Of a stretch of DNA of 5,447 nucleotides, positions 1-5,447 are shown one piece after another. The stretch is from contig JBJXGX010000403.1 of NCBI GenBank assembly GCA_046160305.1, positions 1 through 5,447 of the forward strand, read 5' to 3'. Made by a program: the position numbers and the translations under genes. Positions within the stretch are counted from its first letter, which is position 1; each line of letters opens with the position of its first letter. The stretch is from SHXR01 sp046160305. Its GTDB lineage: Bacteria > Pseudomonadota > Gammaproteobacteria > Burkholderiales > SG8-39. The notes under the pieces are model-generated. The model did not search any database. It saw only the letters and a program-made list of their open reading frames with translations, and was not told the origin of the DNA.

Positions 1-1102
1 GATGCTCGCTCTCATGACGAACAACATGGGCATCCTGTGGGTCGCGATGGAAGCAGCGACGCTCACGACCGTACTGCTGGTGAGCGTCTACCGCACGGCG
101 TCAAGTCTCGAAGCCGCCTGGAAGTACTTCATCCTTTGCGGGGTCGGGATCGCGCAGGCGCTGTTTGGAACCGTTCTCCTCTACATGGCCGCGGAGACGG
201 TGATCGGGGCCGACGATGGCGCGTTGCTATGGACCAGCCTCGAAGCCGTCAAGGGCGACCTCAACCCGAACATCATCACCCTCGCGTTCGCGTTTCTTTT
301 TATCGGTTATGGCACCAAGGTCGGTCTCGTACCCTTGCACAACTGGTTGCCCGATGCGCACGCCGAGGGACCGACGCCGGTCTCGGCCGTGTTGTCGGGA
401 TTGCTGCTCAACGTTGCGCTCTATGCGATCCTCCGCTGCAAGGTGCTGACGGACGGCGCATTGCAGAGTCAGCTCGCGGGTTATCTCATGATGGGGTTCG
501 GTCTGTTGTCGGTGCTGACGGCGGCATTCTTCCTCTCGCGGCAAAGGGACGTGAAGCGGATGTTCGCCTACTCGTCCATCGAACACATGGGGCTCATGAC
601 CTTCGCATTCGGCCTTGGCGGGCCGATTGCAAGCTTCGCCGGGCTGCTGCACATGACGGTGCACTCGCTCACCAAGTCCGCCATCTTCTTCGCGGTCGGC
701 CACGCGTCGCAGCAGGCCGGCACGCAGATCATGGAAGATATTCGCGGTCTCATCAAAGCGAACCCCACGGTGGGCTGGGGTCTGATGCTCGGCGCACTCG
801 CCATTCTCGGCATGCCACCGTTCGGTGTGTTCGCAAGCGAGTTCCTGATCCTGACCACGACTATCCGCACGCAGCCGTGGGCAGCGCCCATCTTGCTGTT
901 GGCGCTCGGCGTAGCGTTCGCCGCCGTGTTCAGCCGGGTACAAGCCATGGTGTTCGGCGACTCCACGATGAAGCCTCTAGCGCATCCGCCCGCACTCGTG
1001 CCGGTGTTCGTTCATCTTGCACTCAGCCTCATGCTTGGTATCTACATCCCGCCCTACCTCGACGCATGGTATCGACAGGCCGCGCGAATGCTCGGCGGCT
1101 GA
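1..1102 (+). CDS. hyfF: Hydrogenase-4 component F-like antiporter subunit (5'-truncated)
   Basis: This is the C-terminal 366 residues of a membrane subunit of the HyfF/NuoL-M-N family (proton-translocating antiporter-like, Proton_antipo_M domain). Full HyfF proteins are about 480-530 residues, so roughly the first quarter lies upstream. The Met codon at position 2 is most likely internal. The protein is almost wholly hydrophobic, with about ten membrane segments visible. Family landmarks, numbered from position 2, are WVAMEAATL with Glu17 (the conserved membrane Glu), YGTKVGLVPLHNWLPDAHAEGPTPVSA with Lys106 split as YGTKVGLVPLHNWLPDAH then AEGPTPVSA, HSLTKSAIFF with Lys225, and ASEFLIL with Glu280. 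The ionisable residues expected in the ion channel are therefore retained. The role is inferred to be ion pumping across the cytoplasmic membrane, driven by the peripheral subunits encoded next. The stop TGA lies 4 bp before the next start. The family is firm; whether H+ or Na+ is moved cannot be read here. Confidence 0.93.
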   Translation, partial: MLALMTNNMGILWVAMEAATLTTVLLVSVYRTASSLEAAWKYFILCGVGIAQALFGTVLLYMAAETVIGADDGALLWTSLEAVKGDLNPNIITLAFAFLFIGYGTKVGLVPLHNWLPDAHAEGPTPVSAVLSGLLLNVALYAILRCKVLTDGALQSQLAGYLMMGFGLLSVLTAAFFLSRQRDVKRMFAYSSIEHMGLMTFAFGLGGPIASFAGLLHMTVHSLTKSAIFFAVGHASQQAGTQIMEDIRGLIKANPTVGWGLMLGALAILGMPPFGVFASEFLILTTTIRTQPWAAPILLLALGVAFAAVFSRVQAMVFGDSTMKPLAHPPALVPVFVHLALSLMLGIYIPPYLDAWYRQAARMLGG

Positions 1103-1106
1103 GATC

Positions 1107-2705
1107 ATGAATCTTCCCGACCTCGCTCTTCAACTCGAACGCTTGCCCTCCCCTCTGCCGATCTGGCGGGGATCGGCGCCGGCAAACGACTGGCTCGCAG
1201 CGGCCAACGCAGTCGCCGCGGTGAAAGGGCGACTCGTCTCGCTTTGGGCTTCCGATCACAGCTTGACGGGTGACGCGCGTCAAGACCCGCTTTGCGGTAG
1301 TCAGCAAAGCCCGGCTGGCCGGACGCGCGTGTCGGCTGCGTACGCAACGCAAGAGGGATTGCTGTGGTTGGACCTGCCGCTGCCCGAAGGCCATCCGAGC
1401 TATCCGGATCTATCTGCCATTTTTCCGTTCGCGAATCGGATGCAACGTGCAGCCGCCGATCTGTCCGGCATTTTCGCGGCGGATAGCCTCGATCAGCGGC
1501 CATGGCTCAATCACGGCGCATGGCCCGGACACTATGCGCCGTTGCGCGAGCAGATGCCGGGTCATGTGTCGCCGTCGAGCCGCGCGGTCGATGACTACGC
1601 GTTCGTCCGGGTCGACGGCGACGGCGTCCATGAAATCCCGGTGGGGCCTGTTCATGCCGGCATCATCGAACCGGGTCACTTCCGATTCTCGATCGTCGGC
1701 GAAGAGGTCGTCCGCCTCGAGCAGCGTCTTGGCTATACCCACAAAGGCATCGACAAGCGCTTCACCGAACTATCGCCGCTTGATGGCCATCGACTGGCCG
1801 GCCGCGTCTCAGGCGACTCGACCGTGGCGTATGCATGGGCGTACTGCATGGCGCTCGAATCGGCATTGAAGTGCACGCCACCGGAGCGCGCCGGCTGGTT
1901 GCGTGCGCTGATGCTGGAACGCGAACGCGTCGCTAATCATCTGGGCGACTTGGGCGCACTGGGCAATGATGCGGCCCTGGGCTTTGGGCTCGCGCAGTTC
2001 TCCCGGCTGCGGGAAGACTGGTCACGCCTCTCGAAGGCCACGTTCGGACATCGCTTCATGATGGATTGCATCGTACCGGGCGGTGTCGCGCTCGACATCG
2101 ACGCCACGATGATCGATCAGGTCTCGCGTCAATGCGATGCAATCGAGCGCGACCTGCGAGTCCTTCGCAACGTGTACGACGAGCATCCGGGATTGCAGGA
2201 CCGCTTCATGTTGACCGGTGTGGTGACCCCGGAACTCGCTGCCCGACTGGGGCTCACCGGACTTGCGGCGCGCGCGAGCGGGCAAGCGATGGATCTTCGC
2301 TGCGATCAGGCATGGCCGCCCTACGACCGACTCAACGCGACATTGACCACGCACAATGGCGGCGATGTCGCAGCCCGCGTGGCGGTGCGGTTCGACGAGG
2401 TCATGGAGTCGCTTCGTCTGATACGCGCGATCGTCCGCGGTCTCCCCGCGGGCGCAATTCGCGTGGCACCGCCTTCGTCGCCCGAACGGGCGTGGGGCGC
2501 GGGCTGGGTCGAGGGCTGGCGCGGTGAGATTTTCGTCGCGCTCGAGATCGACGGCGCGGCGAATCGCATTCTCCGCTGCCACTGCCACGATCCATCCTGG
2601 CAGAACTGGCCGGTCCTGGAACATGCGGTGATCGGCAATATCGTCCCCGATTTCCCGCTCATCAACAAATCGTTCAACCTCAGCTACGCCGGACACGACC
2701 TCTGA
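1107..2705 (+). CDS. hyfG: Hydrogenase-4-like large subunit (NuoC-NuoD fusion) lacking NiFe ligands
   Basis: The gene encodes 532 residues, close to HycE/HyfG (about 555-570). Residues 1-160 are a diverged NuoC (30 kDa)-like part ending near IFPFANRMQRAAADL. Residues 175-532 are NuoD/large-subunit-like, with GPVHAGIIEPGHFRF (180-194), GEEVVRLEQRLGYTHKGIDK (198-217) and ERERVANHLGDLGALGND (271-288). The N-terminal NiFe motif RxCGxC is replaced by RVSGDS (233-238). The C-terminal DPCxxC aligns with NLSYAG (524-529). All four metal-binding cysteines are therefore gone, and the protein ends where maturation would normally cleave a tail. It should not be an H2-active hydrogenase. It fits the Ehr-type subunit bridging group 4 hydrogenases and complex I, on the cytoplasmic side of the membrane complex. 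The start at ATG 1107 follows the hyfF stop by 4 bp. There is only a weak GAG upstream, so coupled translation is likely. An in-frame extension back to 1017 would overlap hyfF and looks non-native. Confidence 0.93.
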   Translation: MNLPDLALQLERLPSPLPIWRGSAPANDWLAAANAVAAVKGRLVSLWASDHSLTGDARQDPLCGSQQSPAGRTRVSAAYATQEGLLWLDLPLPEGHPSYPDLSAIFPFANRMQRAAADLSGIFAADSLDQRPWLNHGAWPGHYAPLREQMPGHVSPSSRAVDDYAFVRVDGDGVHEIPVGPVHAGIIEPGHFRFSIVGEEVVRLEQRLGYTHKGIDKRFTELSPLDGHRLAGRVSGDSTVAYAWAYCMALESALKCTPPERAGWLRALMLERERVANHLGDLGALGNDAALGFGLAQFSRLREDWSRLSKATFGHRFMMDCIVPGGVALDIDATMIDQVSRQCDAIERDLRVLRNVYDEHPGLQDRFMLTGVVTPELAARLGLTGLAARASGQAMDLRCDQAWPPYDRLNATLTTHNGGDVAARVAVRFDEVMESLRLIRAIVRGLPAGAIRVAPPSSPERAWGAGWVEGWRGEIFVALEIDGAANRILRCHCHDPSWQNWPVLEHAVIGNIVPDFPLINKSFNLSYAGHDL

Positions 2706-2706
2706 T

Positions 2707-3255
2707 ATGTGGAAGCTCGTCAAACAGATCGCCCGCACCGGGATCATTACCGAGCGACCGCCCGAAAGTAGCGATGCGCTGCACGCGGAAGTCGCACGCA
2801 TTCATCATGCGCTGCTCGCCATCCTGGGCCAGGCCCTGTCGATCCGCCAGGTCGACGCCGGGTCCTGCAACGGTTGCGAGCTGGAGATCCACGCCCTCAA
2901 CAATCCCTACTACAACATCGAGGGATTGGGCATTCGATTCGTTGCGAGCCCGCGCCATGCCGACATGCTGCTGGTCACCGGACCGGTTTCGCGCAACATG
3001 GAAATGGCGCTTCGCCGCACCTACGATGCGACACCGGATCCCAAGCTGGTGGTGGCGATCGGGGATTGCGGCTGCGATGGCGGGATCTTCGGTGAAAGCT
3101 ACGCATCGTGCGGCCGGGTGTCGAACGTTGTCCCGGTCGACCTCACCGTGCCGGGATGCCCGCCTCCGCCGATCGAAATTCTGCGCGGAATCCTGACCGC
3201 TGTCGGACGCTGCAAGTCACGCAATCCGATCGCCGCATCGCAGAGCGCGCCCTAG
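2707..3255 (+). CDS. hyfI: Hydrogenase-4-like small subunit (NuoB-type [4Fe-4S] protein)
   Basis: The gene encodes 182 residues of the NuoB/HycG/HyfI small-subunit family, which carries the cluster equivalent to complex I N2. The motifs are DAGSCNGCELE with Cys54 and Cys57, IGDCGCDGG with Cys121, and VPGCPPPP with Cys151. The spacings Cys57-x63-Cys121-x29-Cys151-Pro match the family, so a cubane [4Fe-4S] cluster is expected. Extra cysteines at 123 and 135 are not standard ligands. The first 50 residues form an amphipathic N-terminal extension. The protein would transfer electrons within the peripheral arm, docked against the HyfG-like subunit. ATG 2707 starts 1 bp after the hyfG stop (TGA 2703-2705) and no clear Shine-Dalgarno is present, so translation is probably coupled to hyfG. 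The C-terminal tail after about residue 168 is polar and looks disordered. The gene ends inside a CTAG shared with the convergent slipin gene. In E. coli hyf, a HyfH ferredoxin gene sits between G and I; here it is absent. Confidence 0.94.
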   Translation: MWKLVKQIARTGIITERPPESSDALHAEVARIHHALLAILGQALSIRQVDAGSCNGCELEIHALNNPYYNIEGLGIRFVASPRHADMLLVTGPVSRNMEMALRRTYDATPDPKLVVAIGDCGCDGGIFGESYASCGRVSNVVPVDLTVPGCPPPPIEILRGILTAVGRCKSRNPIAASQSAP

Positions 3256-4025
3256 CCGCGTCCCTCGGCACTCGCGCGCGTGTTCCCCTTTAGCGGGAAC
3301 AGATCCATCGGCAGCGGGAACACGATCGTCGAGGTCTTGTCGCCTGCAATGAGTGCCAAGGTCTGCATATAGCGAAGTTGCATGGCCTCCGGTTGCTGCG
3401 CGAGAACGCGGGCCGCTTCCAGAAGTTTCACCGAAGCCTGTAGCTCACCTTCCGCGTGAATCACCTTGGCCCGGCGTTCACGCTCGGCTTCCGCTTGCCG
3501 CGCGATCGCGCGGATCATCGATTCATTGAGATCGACGTGCTTGATTTCCACATTCGACACCTTGATTCCCCAGGCATCGGTCTGGGCATCGAGGGTTTTC
3601 TGGATATCGATATTCAACCGTTCGCGTTCCGCGAGCATTTCATCGAGCTCATGCTTGCCAAGGACGGAGCGAAGCGTGGTCTGCGCGAGCTGACTGGTCG
3701 CATTCAGAAAATTCTCGACCTGGATAATCGCTTTCTGGGGATCGACCACGCGAAAGTAGACCACCGCGTTCACTTTGACGGATACGTTATCGCGGGAAAT
3801 GACGTCCTGACTGGGGACATCGAGGACCACCGTGCGCAGATCGACGCGCACCATTTGCTGGACGCCGACGATCACCAGCACCAGCCCCGGCCCTTTCACT
3901 TTCCAGAAGCGCCCGAGCATGAACACCACGCCGCGCTCGTATTCGCGCAGGATGCGAAAGGAGCTGATGATCAGCACGATCACGACCAACACGAGCACAC
4001 CGCCGATACTGAATCCCCACGACAT
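3252..4025 (-). CDS. Slipin (stomatin/prohibitin-like SPFH-domain membrane protein)
   Basis: The gene encodes 257 residues, typical of bacterial and archaeal slipins. There is one N-terminal membrane segment (about 5-22, rich in Val, Leu and Ile). The SPFH/Band 7 domain follows (about 24-195), with REYERGVVFMLGRF, GPGLVLVIV, LDVPSQDVISRDNV and VYFRVVDPQKAI. An alanine/glutamate-rich helical stretch (about 176-215, with RQAEAERERRAKVI) should drive oligomerisation. The C-terminal hydrophobic element STIVFPLPMDLF (232-243) resembles the region that the partner protease cleaves in the archaeal stomatin homologue. Slipins form oligomeric membrane scaffolds and are usually encoded beside an NfeD protease, as here: nfeD is upstream on the same strand. 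The ATG at 4025 has a strong AAGGAG 7 nt upstream, which fixes the start. The 175-bp gap to nfeD contains a terminator and a hairpin, so separate or partial transcription is likely. The stop overlaps the hyfI stop. No known gene symbol can be given with confidence. Confidence 0.95.
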   Translation of the reverse strand: MSWGFSIGGVLVLVVIVLIISSFRILREYERGVVFMLGRFWKVKGPGLVLVIVGVQQMVRVDLRTVVLDVPSQDVISRDNVSVKVNAVVYFRVVDPQKAIIQVENFLNATSQLAQTTLRSVLGKHELDEMLAERERLNIDIQKTLDAQTDAWGIKVSNVEIKHVDLNESMIRAIARQAEAERERRAKVIHAEGELQASVKLLEAARVLAQQPEAMQLRYMQTLALIAGDKTSTIVFPLPMDLFPLKGNTRASAEGRG

Positions 4026-4032
4026 GATTACG

Positions 4033-4038
4033 CTCCTT
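4033..4038 (-). promoter_or_regulatory. Strong Shine-Dalgarno of the slipin gene
   Basis: AAGGAG lies 7 nt upstream of the ATG at 4023-4025 on the minus strand. This is the best ribosome binding site in the window and decides the slipin start. It contrasts with hyfG and hyfI, which have weak or no recognisable sites. Confidence 0.85.
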
Positions 4039-4049
4039 GTTGATCCGCT

Positions 4050-4081
4050 AGGAATCTGCGCGGCAGACCGCGCAGATTCCT
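4050..4081 (-). promoter_or_regulatory. Perfect 14-bp inverted repeat in the slipin 5' region
   Basis: Arms AGGAATCTGCGCGG (4050-4063) and CCGCGCAGATTCCT (4068-4081) are exact reverse complements around a 4-nt loop. In the slipin mRNA this would be a very stable hairpin, ending 11 nt before the AAGGAG ribosome site. There is no T-run on either side in either direction, so it is not a canonical terminator. It could stabilise the mRNA 5' end, block readthrough or exonucleases, mark a processing site, or be a DNA operator. It could also serve as a Rho-assisted stop for transcripts coming from the convergent operon. The structure is certain; the function is inferred. Confidence 0.6.
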
Positions 4082-4103
4082 GATGGAAGACGCTTAGTGT
4101 TCA

Positions 4104-4121
4104 TTCGCGCAAATGCGCCAA
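4104..4121. repeat. 18-bp imperfect dyad in the nfeD-slipin gap
   Basis: The dyad has left half TTCGCGCA, a 2-bp centre AA, and right half TGCGCCAA. The halves are reverse complements except for one position. The loop would be too short for a good hairpin, so a protein-binding operator is the more natural reading. It sits in the stretch where a slipin promoter would be expected, just downstream on the minus strand of a weak TTGCGA (-35-like)/TTTATT (-10-like) pair with 18-bp spacing. Both the promoter and the operator role are speculative. Confidence 0.3.
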
Positions 4122-4167
4122 GCAATAAACCCGCGTGCTGGTTTTTCTCGCAACGCGTCGATCGGTC

Positions 4168-4199
4168 AAAAAATTGCGTCCGCTGATAGGAGCGTACGC
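4168..4199 (-). terminator. Intrinsic terminator of nfeD
   Basis: Read on the minus strand just past the nfeD stop, the sequence forms a GC-rich hairpin: GCGT and CGCT pair with AGCG and ACGC around one internal A-G mismatch, with a 6-nt loop CCTATC. It is followed at once by AATTTTTT. Stem, loop size and U-tract fit a Rho-independent terminator. The stem is only 8 pairs plus a mismatch, so some readthrough into the slipin gene is plausible. Its position means nfeD and the slipin are not simply one uninterrupted transcript. Confidence 0.75.
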
Positions 4200-4200
4200 G

Positions 4201-5447
4201 CTATGGAGCAGAGACACCTTGCGTGGTTACCGTCAAGGTAAGCCCTTCCATCGCCACGACCCGCACCGGTTCGCCTTTTGCAAGAGGCGCCGCACTCTTG
4301 ACGCGCCAGAGCTCGCCGCGCACGCTCGCCCAATGCTCCCCTGCGCTGCCGCCCCCGCCCACCTCGACGATTTCGCCGAGCGCGCCGATCAGATCCTCGC
4401 GGCCGCTCACCACCGGCCGGCGGCGCGCACGCATCGCCATGCCGCCGACCCCGACCATGAACAGCGCGCTCACGCAGCCCATCGCCACCACGAGCCAAAT
4501 CGGGATGCCGTAGCCGGGAACATCCGTGTCCATCAATAGCACCGCACCAACGACAAAAGCAACGATGCCGCCGATGCCGATCGAACCGAAGCTTGGCATG
4601 AACGCCTCGGCCACCATGAAAGCGATGCCAAGTGCAATGAGCGCAAGCCCGGCATAACTCACCGGCAGCAGTTGCAACGCGAACATCGCAAGAAGCAGGC
4701 AGATCGCGCCGATCACGCCCGGCGCAACGAAGCCCGGATTCGAGAACTCGAAGAAGAGTCCATAGGCGCCGATCAACATCAGGATCAGCGCCATGCTCGG
4801 ATTGGCGATCACGCTCAACAGATTGGTCCGCCAATCGGGCGCTAGCATGACGACCGGCGCATCGGTCAATTGCAGGATGCGATCCGCGCCTGCAACCTTG
4901 AGGGTCTTGCCATCGAGGCGGCTGAGAAGATCCTTCAGATCGGTGGCAACATAGTCGACGACTTTCAACCCAAGTGCATCATCGGCGGAGAGACTTACCG
5001 ATTCGCGCACCGCCTGCTCTGCCCAATCGGCATTGCGGCCACGCAGTTGGGCCAGTCCGCGAATATAGGCGGCGGCATCGTTCACCATCTTCTTGGTCAT
5101 GGTGTCCTTGGACGGTGCCGACTGCTTAGCCTTTCCGCCCTCCTTGTCATCGCCCTTCGTGGGCGATTCGGGCGCACCGCCCGGTGGCGCGAAGTCCGGA
5201 GCCCCACCGATCTGCACCGGCGTCGCTGCACCGAGGTTGGTGCCGTTCGCCATCGCCGCGACATGGCTTGCATAGAGGATGTAGGTTCCGGCGCTCGCCG
5301 CGCGGGCGCCGCTCGGTGCGACGAATCCGGCGACGGGTACGGTCGAGGCAAGGATGGCCTTGATGATCTGACGCATCGACAGATCCAACCCGCCGGGTGT
5401 GTCCATTTGCAGCACCACGAGCTGCGCTTCGTCCGCGGCGGCACGCG
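4201..5447 (-). CDS. nfeD: NfeD-type membrane-bound ClpP-class serine protease (5'-truncated)
   Basis: The C-terminal 414 residues of a long-form NfeD/stomatin-operon-partner protease are visible; the N-terminus (signal peptide and start of the protease fold) lies beyond 5447. The serine-protease domain shows VVLQMDTPGGLDLSMRQII, then APSGARAASAG with the presumed nucleophile Ser (codon 5293-5295), GTNLGAATPV, and the presumed general base Lys in TKKMVNDAAAYIRGLA (codon 5089-5091). By analogy with the Pyrococcus enzyme this is a Ser-Lys dyad. A Gly/Pro/Lys-rich linker, probably a flexible loop, separates the two (about 5110-5210). About five membrane segments follow (about 4797-4440). A soluble NfeD OB-fold-like domain of about 65 residues closes the protein (GREDLIGALGEIVEVGGGG to VTTQGVSAP). 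The enzyme is thought to cleave membrane-associated substrates, including stomatin, on the outer face of the membrane. GTG 5418 and ATG 5406 are internal codons, since the conserved reading frame continues upstream. An intrinsic terminator starts 1 nt after the stop. Confidence 0.94.
   Translation of the reverse strand, partial: RAAADEAQLVVLQMDTPGGLDLSMRQIIKAILASTVPVAGFVAPSGARAASAGTYILYASHVAAMANGTNLGAATPVQIGGAPDFAPPGGAPESPTKGDDKEGGKAKQSAPSKDTMTKKMVNDAAAYIRGLAQLRGRNADWAEQAVRESVSLSADDALGLKVVDYVATDLKDLLSRLDGKTLKVAGADRILQLTDAPVVMLAPDWRTNLLSVIANPSMALILMLIGAYGLFFEFSNPGFVAPGVIGAICLLLAMFALQLLPVSYAGLALIALGIAFMVAEAFMPSFGSIGIGGIVAFVVGAVLLMDTDVPGYGIPIWLVVAMGCVSALFMVGVGGMAMRARRRPVVSGREDLIGALGEIVEVGGGGSAGEHWASVRGELWRVKSAAPLAKGEPVRVVAMEGLTLTVTTQGVSAP

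Noticed and set aside
227..943. Long minus-strand open frame opposite hyfF
   Set aside because: Its translation is arginine/histidine/glutamate-rich and low in complexity, without any family motif. It lies opposite a clearly conserved gene; such shadows are common in GC-rich DNA.
1017..1106. In-frame N-terminal extension of hyfG from 1017
   Set aside because: It would overlap hyfF by 86 bp, and its residues look non-native. The ATG at 1107 gives the normal spacing and a normal N-terminus.
2589..2607. DPSWQN as a decayed C-terminal NiFe motif (DPCxxC)
   Set aside because: It lies too far from the C-terminus. It fits better with the (D/A)PS/GF segment seen in both NuoD and group 4 large subunits. 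The true equivalent is NLSYAG at the very end.
2022..2801. 259-codon minus-strand frame opposite hyfG
   Set aside because: No recognisable motif, and it spans the hyfG-hyfI junction antisense; best explained as a shadow of the hyfG codon pattern.
3456..4043. 195-codon plus-strand frame opposite the slipin gene
   Set aside because: His/Asp-rich translation that mirrors the slipin codons. The slipin frame has a textbook SPFH domain and a strong ribosome site.
4104..4121. Sigma-54-type promoter (TGGC...TGC) on the minus strand
   Set aside because: The spacing between the GG and GC elements is about 3 nt too short for a sigma-54 site.
4127..4147. AAACC/GGTTT hairpin followed by T-run on the plus strand
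   Set aside because: The stem is only 5 bp and AT-containing, and it lies nearly 900 bp past the last plus-strand gene. It is too weak to call as a terminator.
1..5447. CRISPR arrays, tRNA or rRNA genes, insertion sequences
   Set aside because: No regularly spaced repeats, no tRNA-like cloverleaf and no transposase motifs or terminal repeats were seen; the window is filled by five ordinary genes.

Overview
The window is GC-rich, densely coding DNA from a bacterium. Protein style and gene content suggest a proteobacterium, perhaps beta- (Burkholderiales-like) or alphaproteobacterial. This is an impression from the proteins, not a taxonomic proof. It holds five genes in two converging blocks and is cut inside a gene at both ends.

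The plus-strand block (1-3255) is the 3' end of a hydrogenase-4-like operon: an antiporter-like membrane subunit (hyfF, 5' end missing), a large subunit with fused NuoC- and NuoD-like parts (hyfG), and a NuoB-like iron-sulfur small subunit (hyfI). The genes are separated by only 4 bp and 1 bp, so they are almost certainly co-transcribed and probably translationally coupled. The large subunit lacks all four cysteines that hold the NiFe centre: RxCGxC reads RVSGDS, and the C-terminal CxxC reads SYAG. The small subunit keeps its [4Fe-4S] ligands. This fits the group described as energy-converting hydrogenase-related (Ehr) complexes, which resemble both group 4 hydrogenases and complex I. Such a complex probably couples an unidentified redox reaction to ion movement and should not make or oxidise H2. 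No HyfH-type ferredoxin subunit lies between hyfG and hyfI.

The minus-strand block (3252-5447) is the pair nfeD (membrane-bound ClpP-class serine protease, 5' end beyond the window) followed by a slipin (stomatin/SPFH family). This is the classic stomatin-protease partnership: protease and scaffold act together in membrane quality control or microdomain organisation. The protease's presumed Ser-Lys dyad is present. The slipin carries a hydrophobic C-terminal segment like the one cleaved in the archaeal homologue.

The 175 bp between nfeD and the slipin hold an intrinsic terminator right after nfeD, an 18-bp imperfect dyad, and a perfect 14-bp hairpin just upstream of the slipin Shine-Dalgarno. 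Slipin expression is therefore probably at least partly uncoupled from nfeD. The two blocks meet tail to tail, with both stop codons inside one CTAG palindrome. Apart from the unusual Ehr-type complex, whose reaction is unknown, I see no clearly undescribed system.
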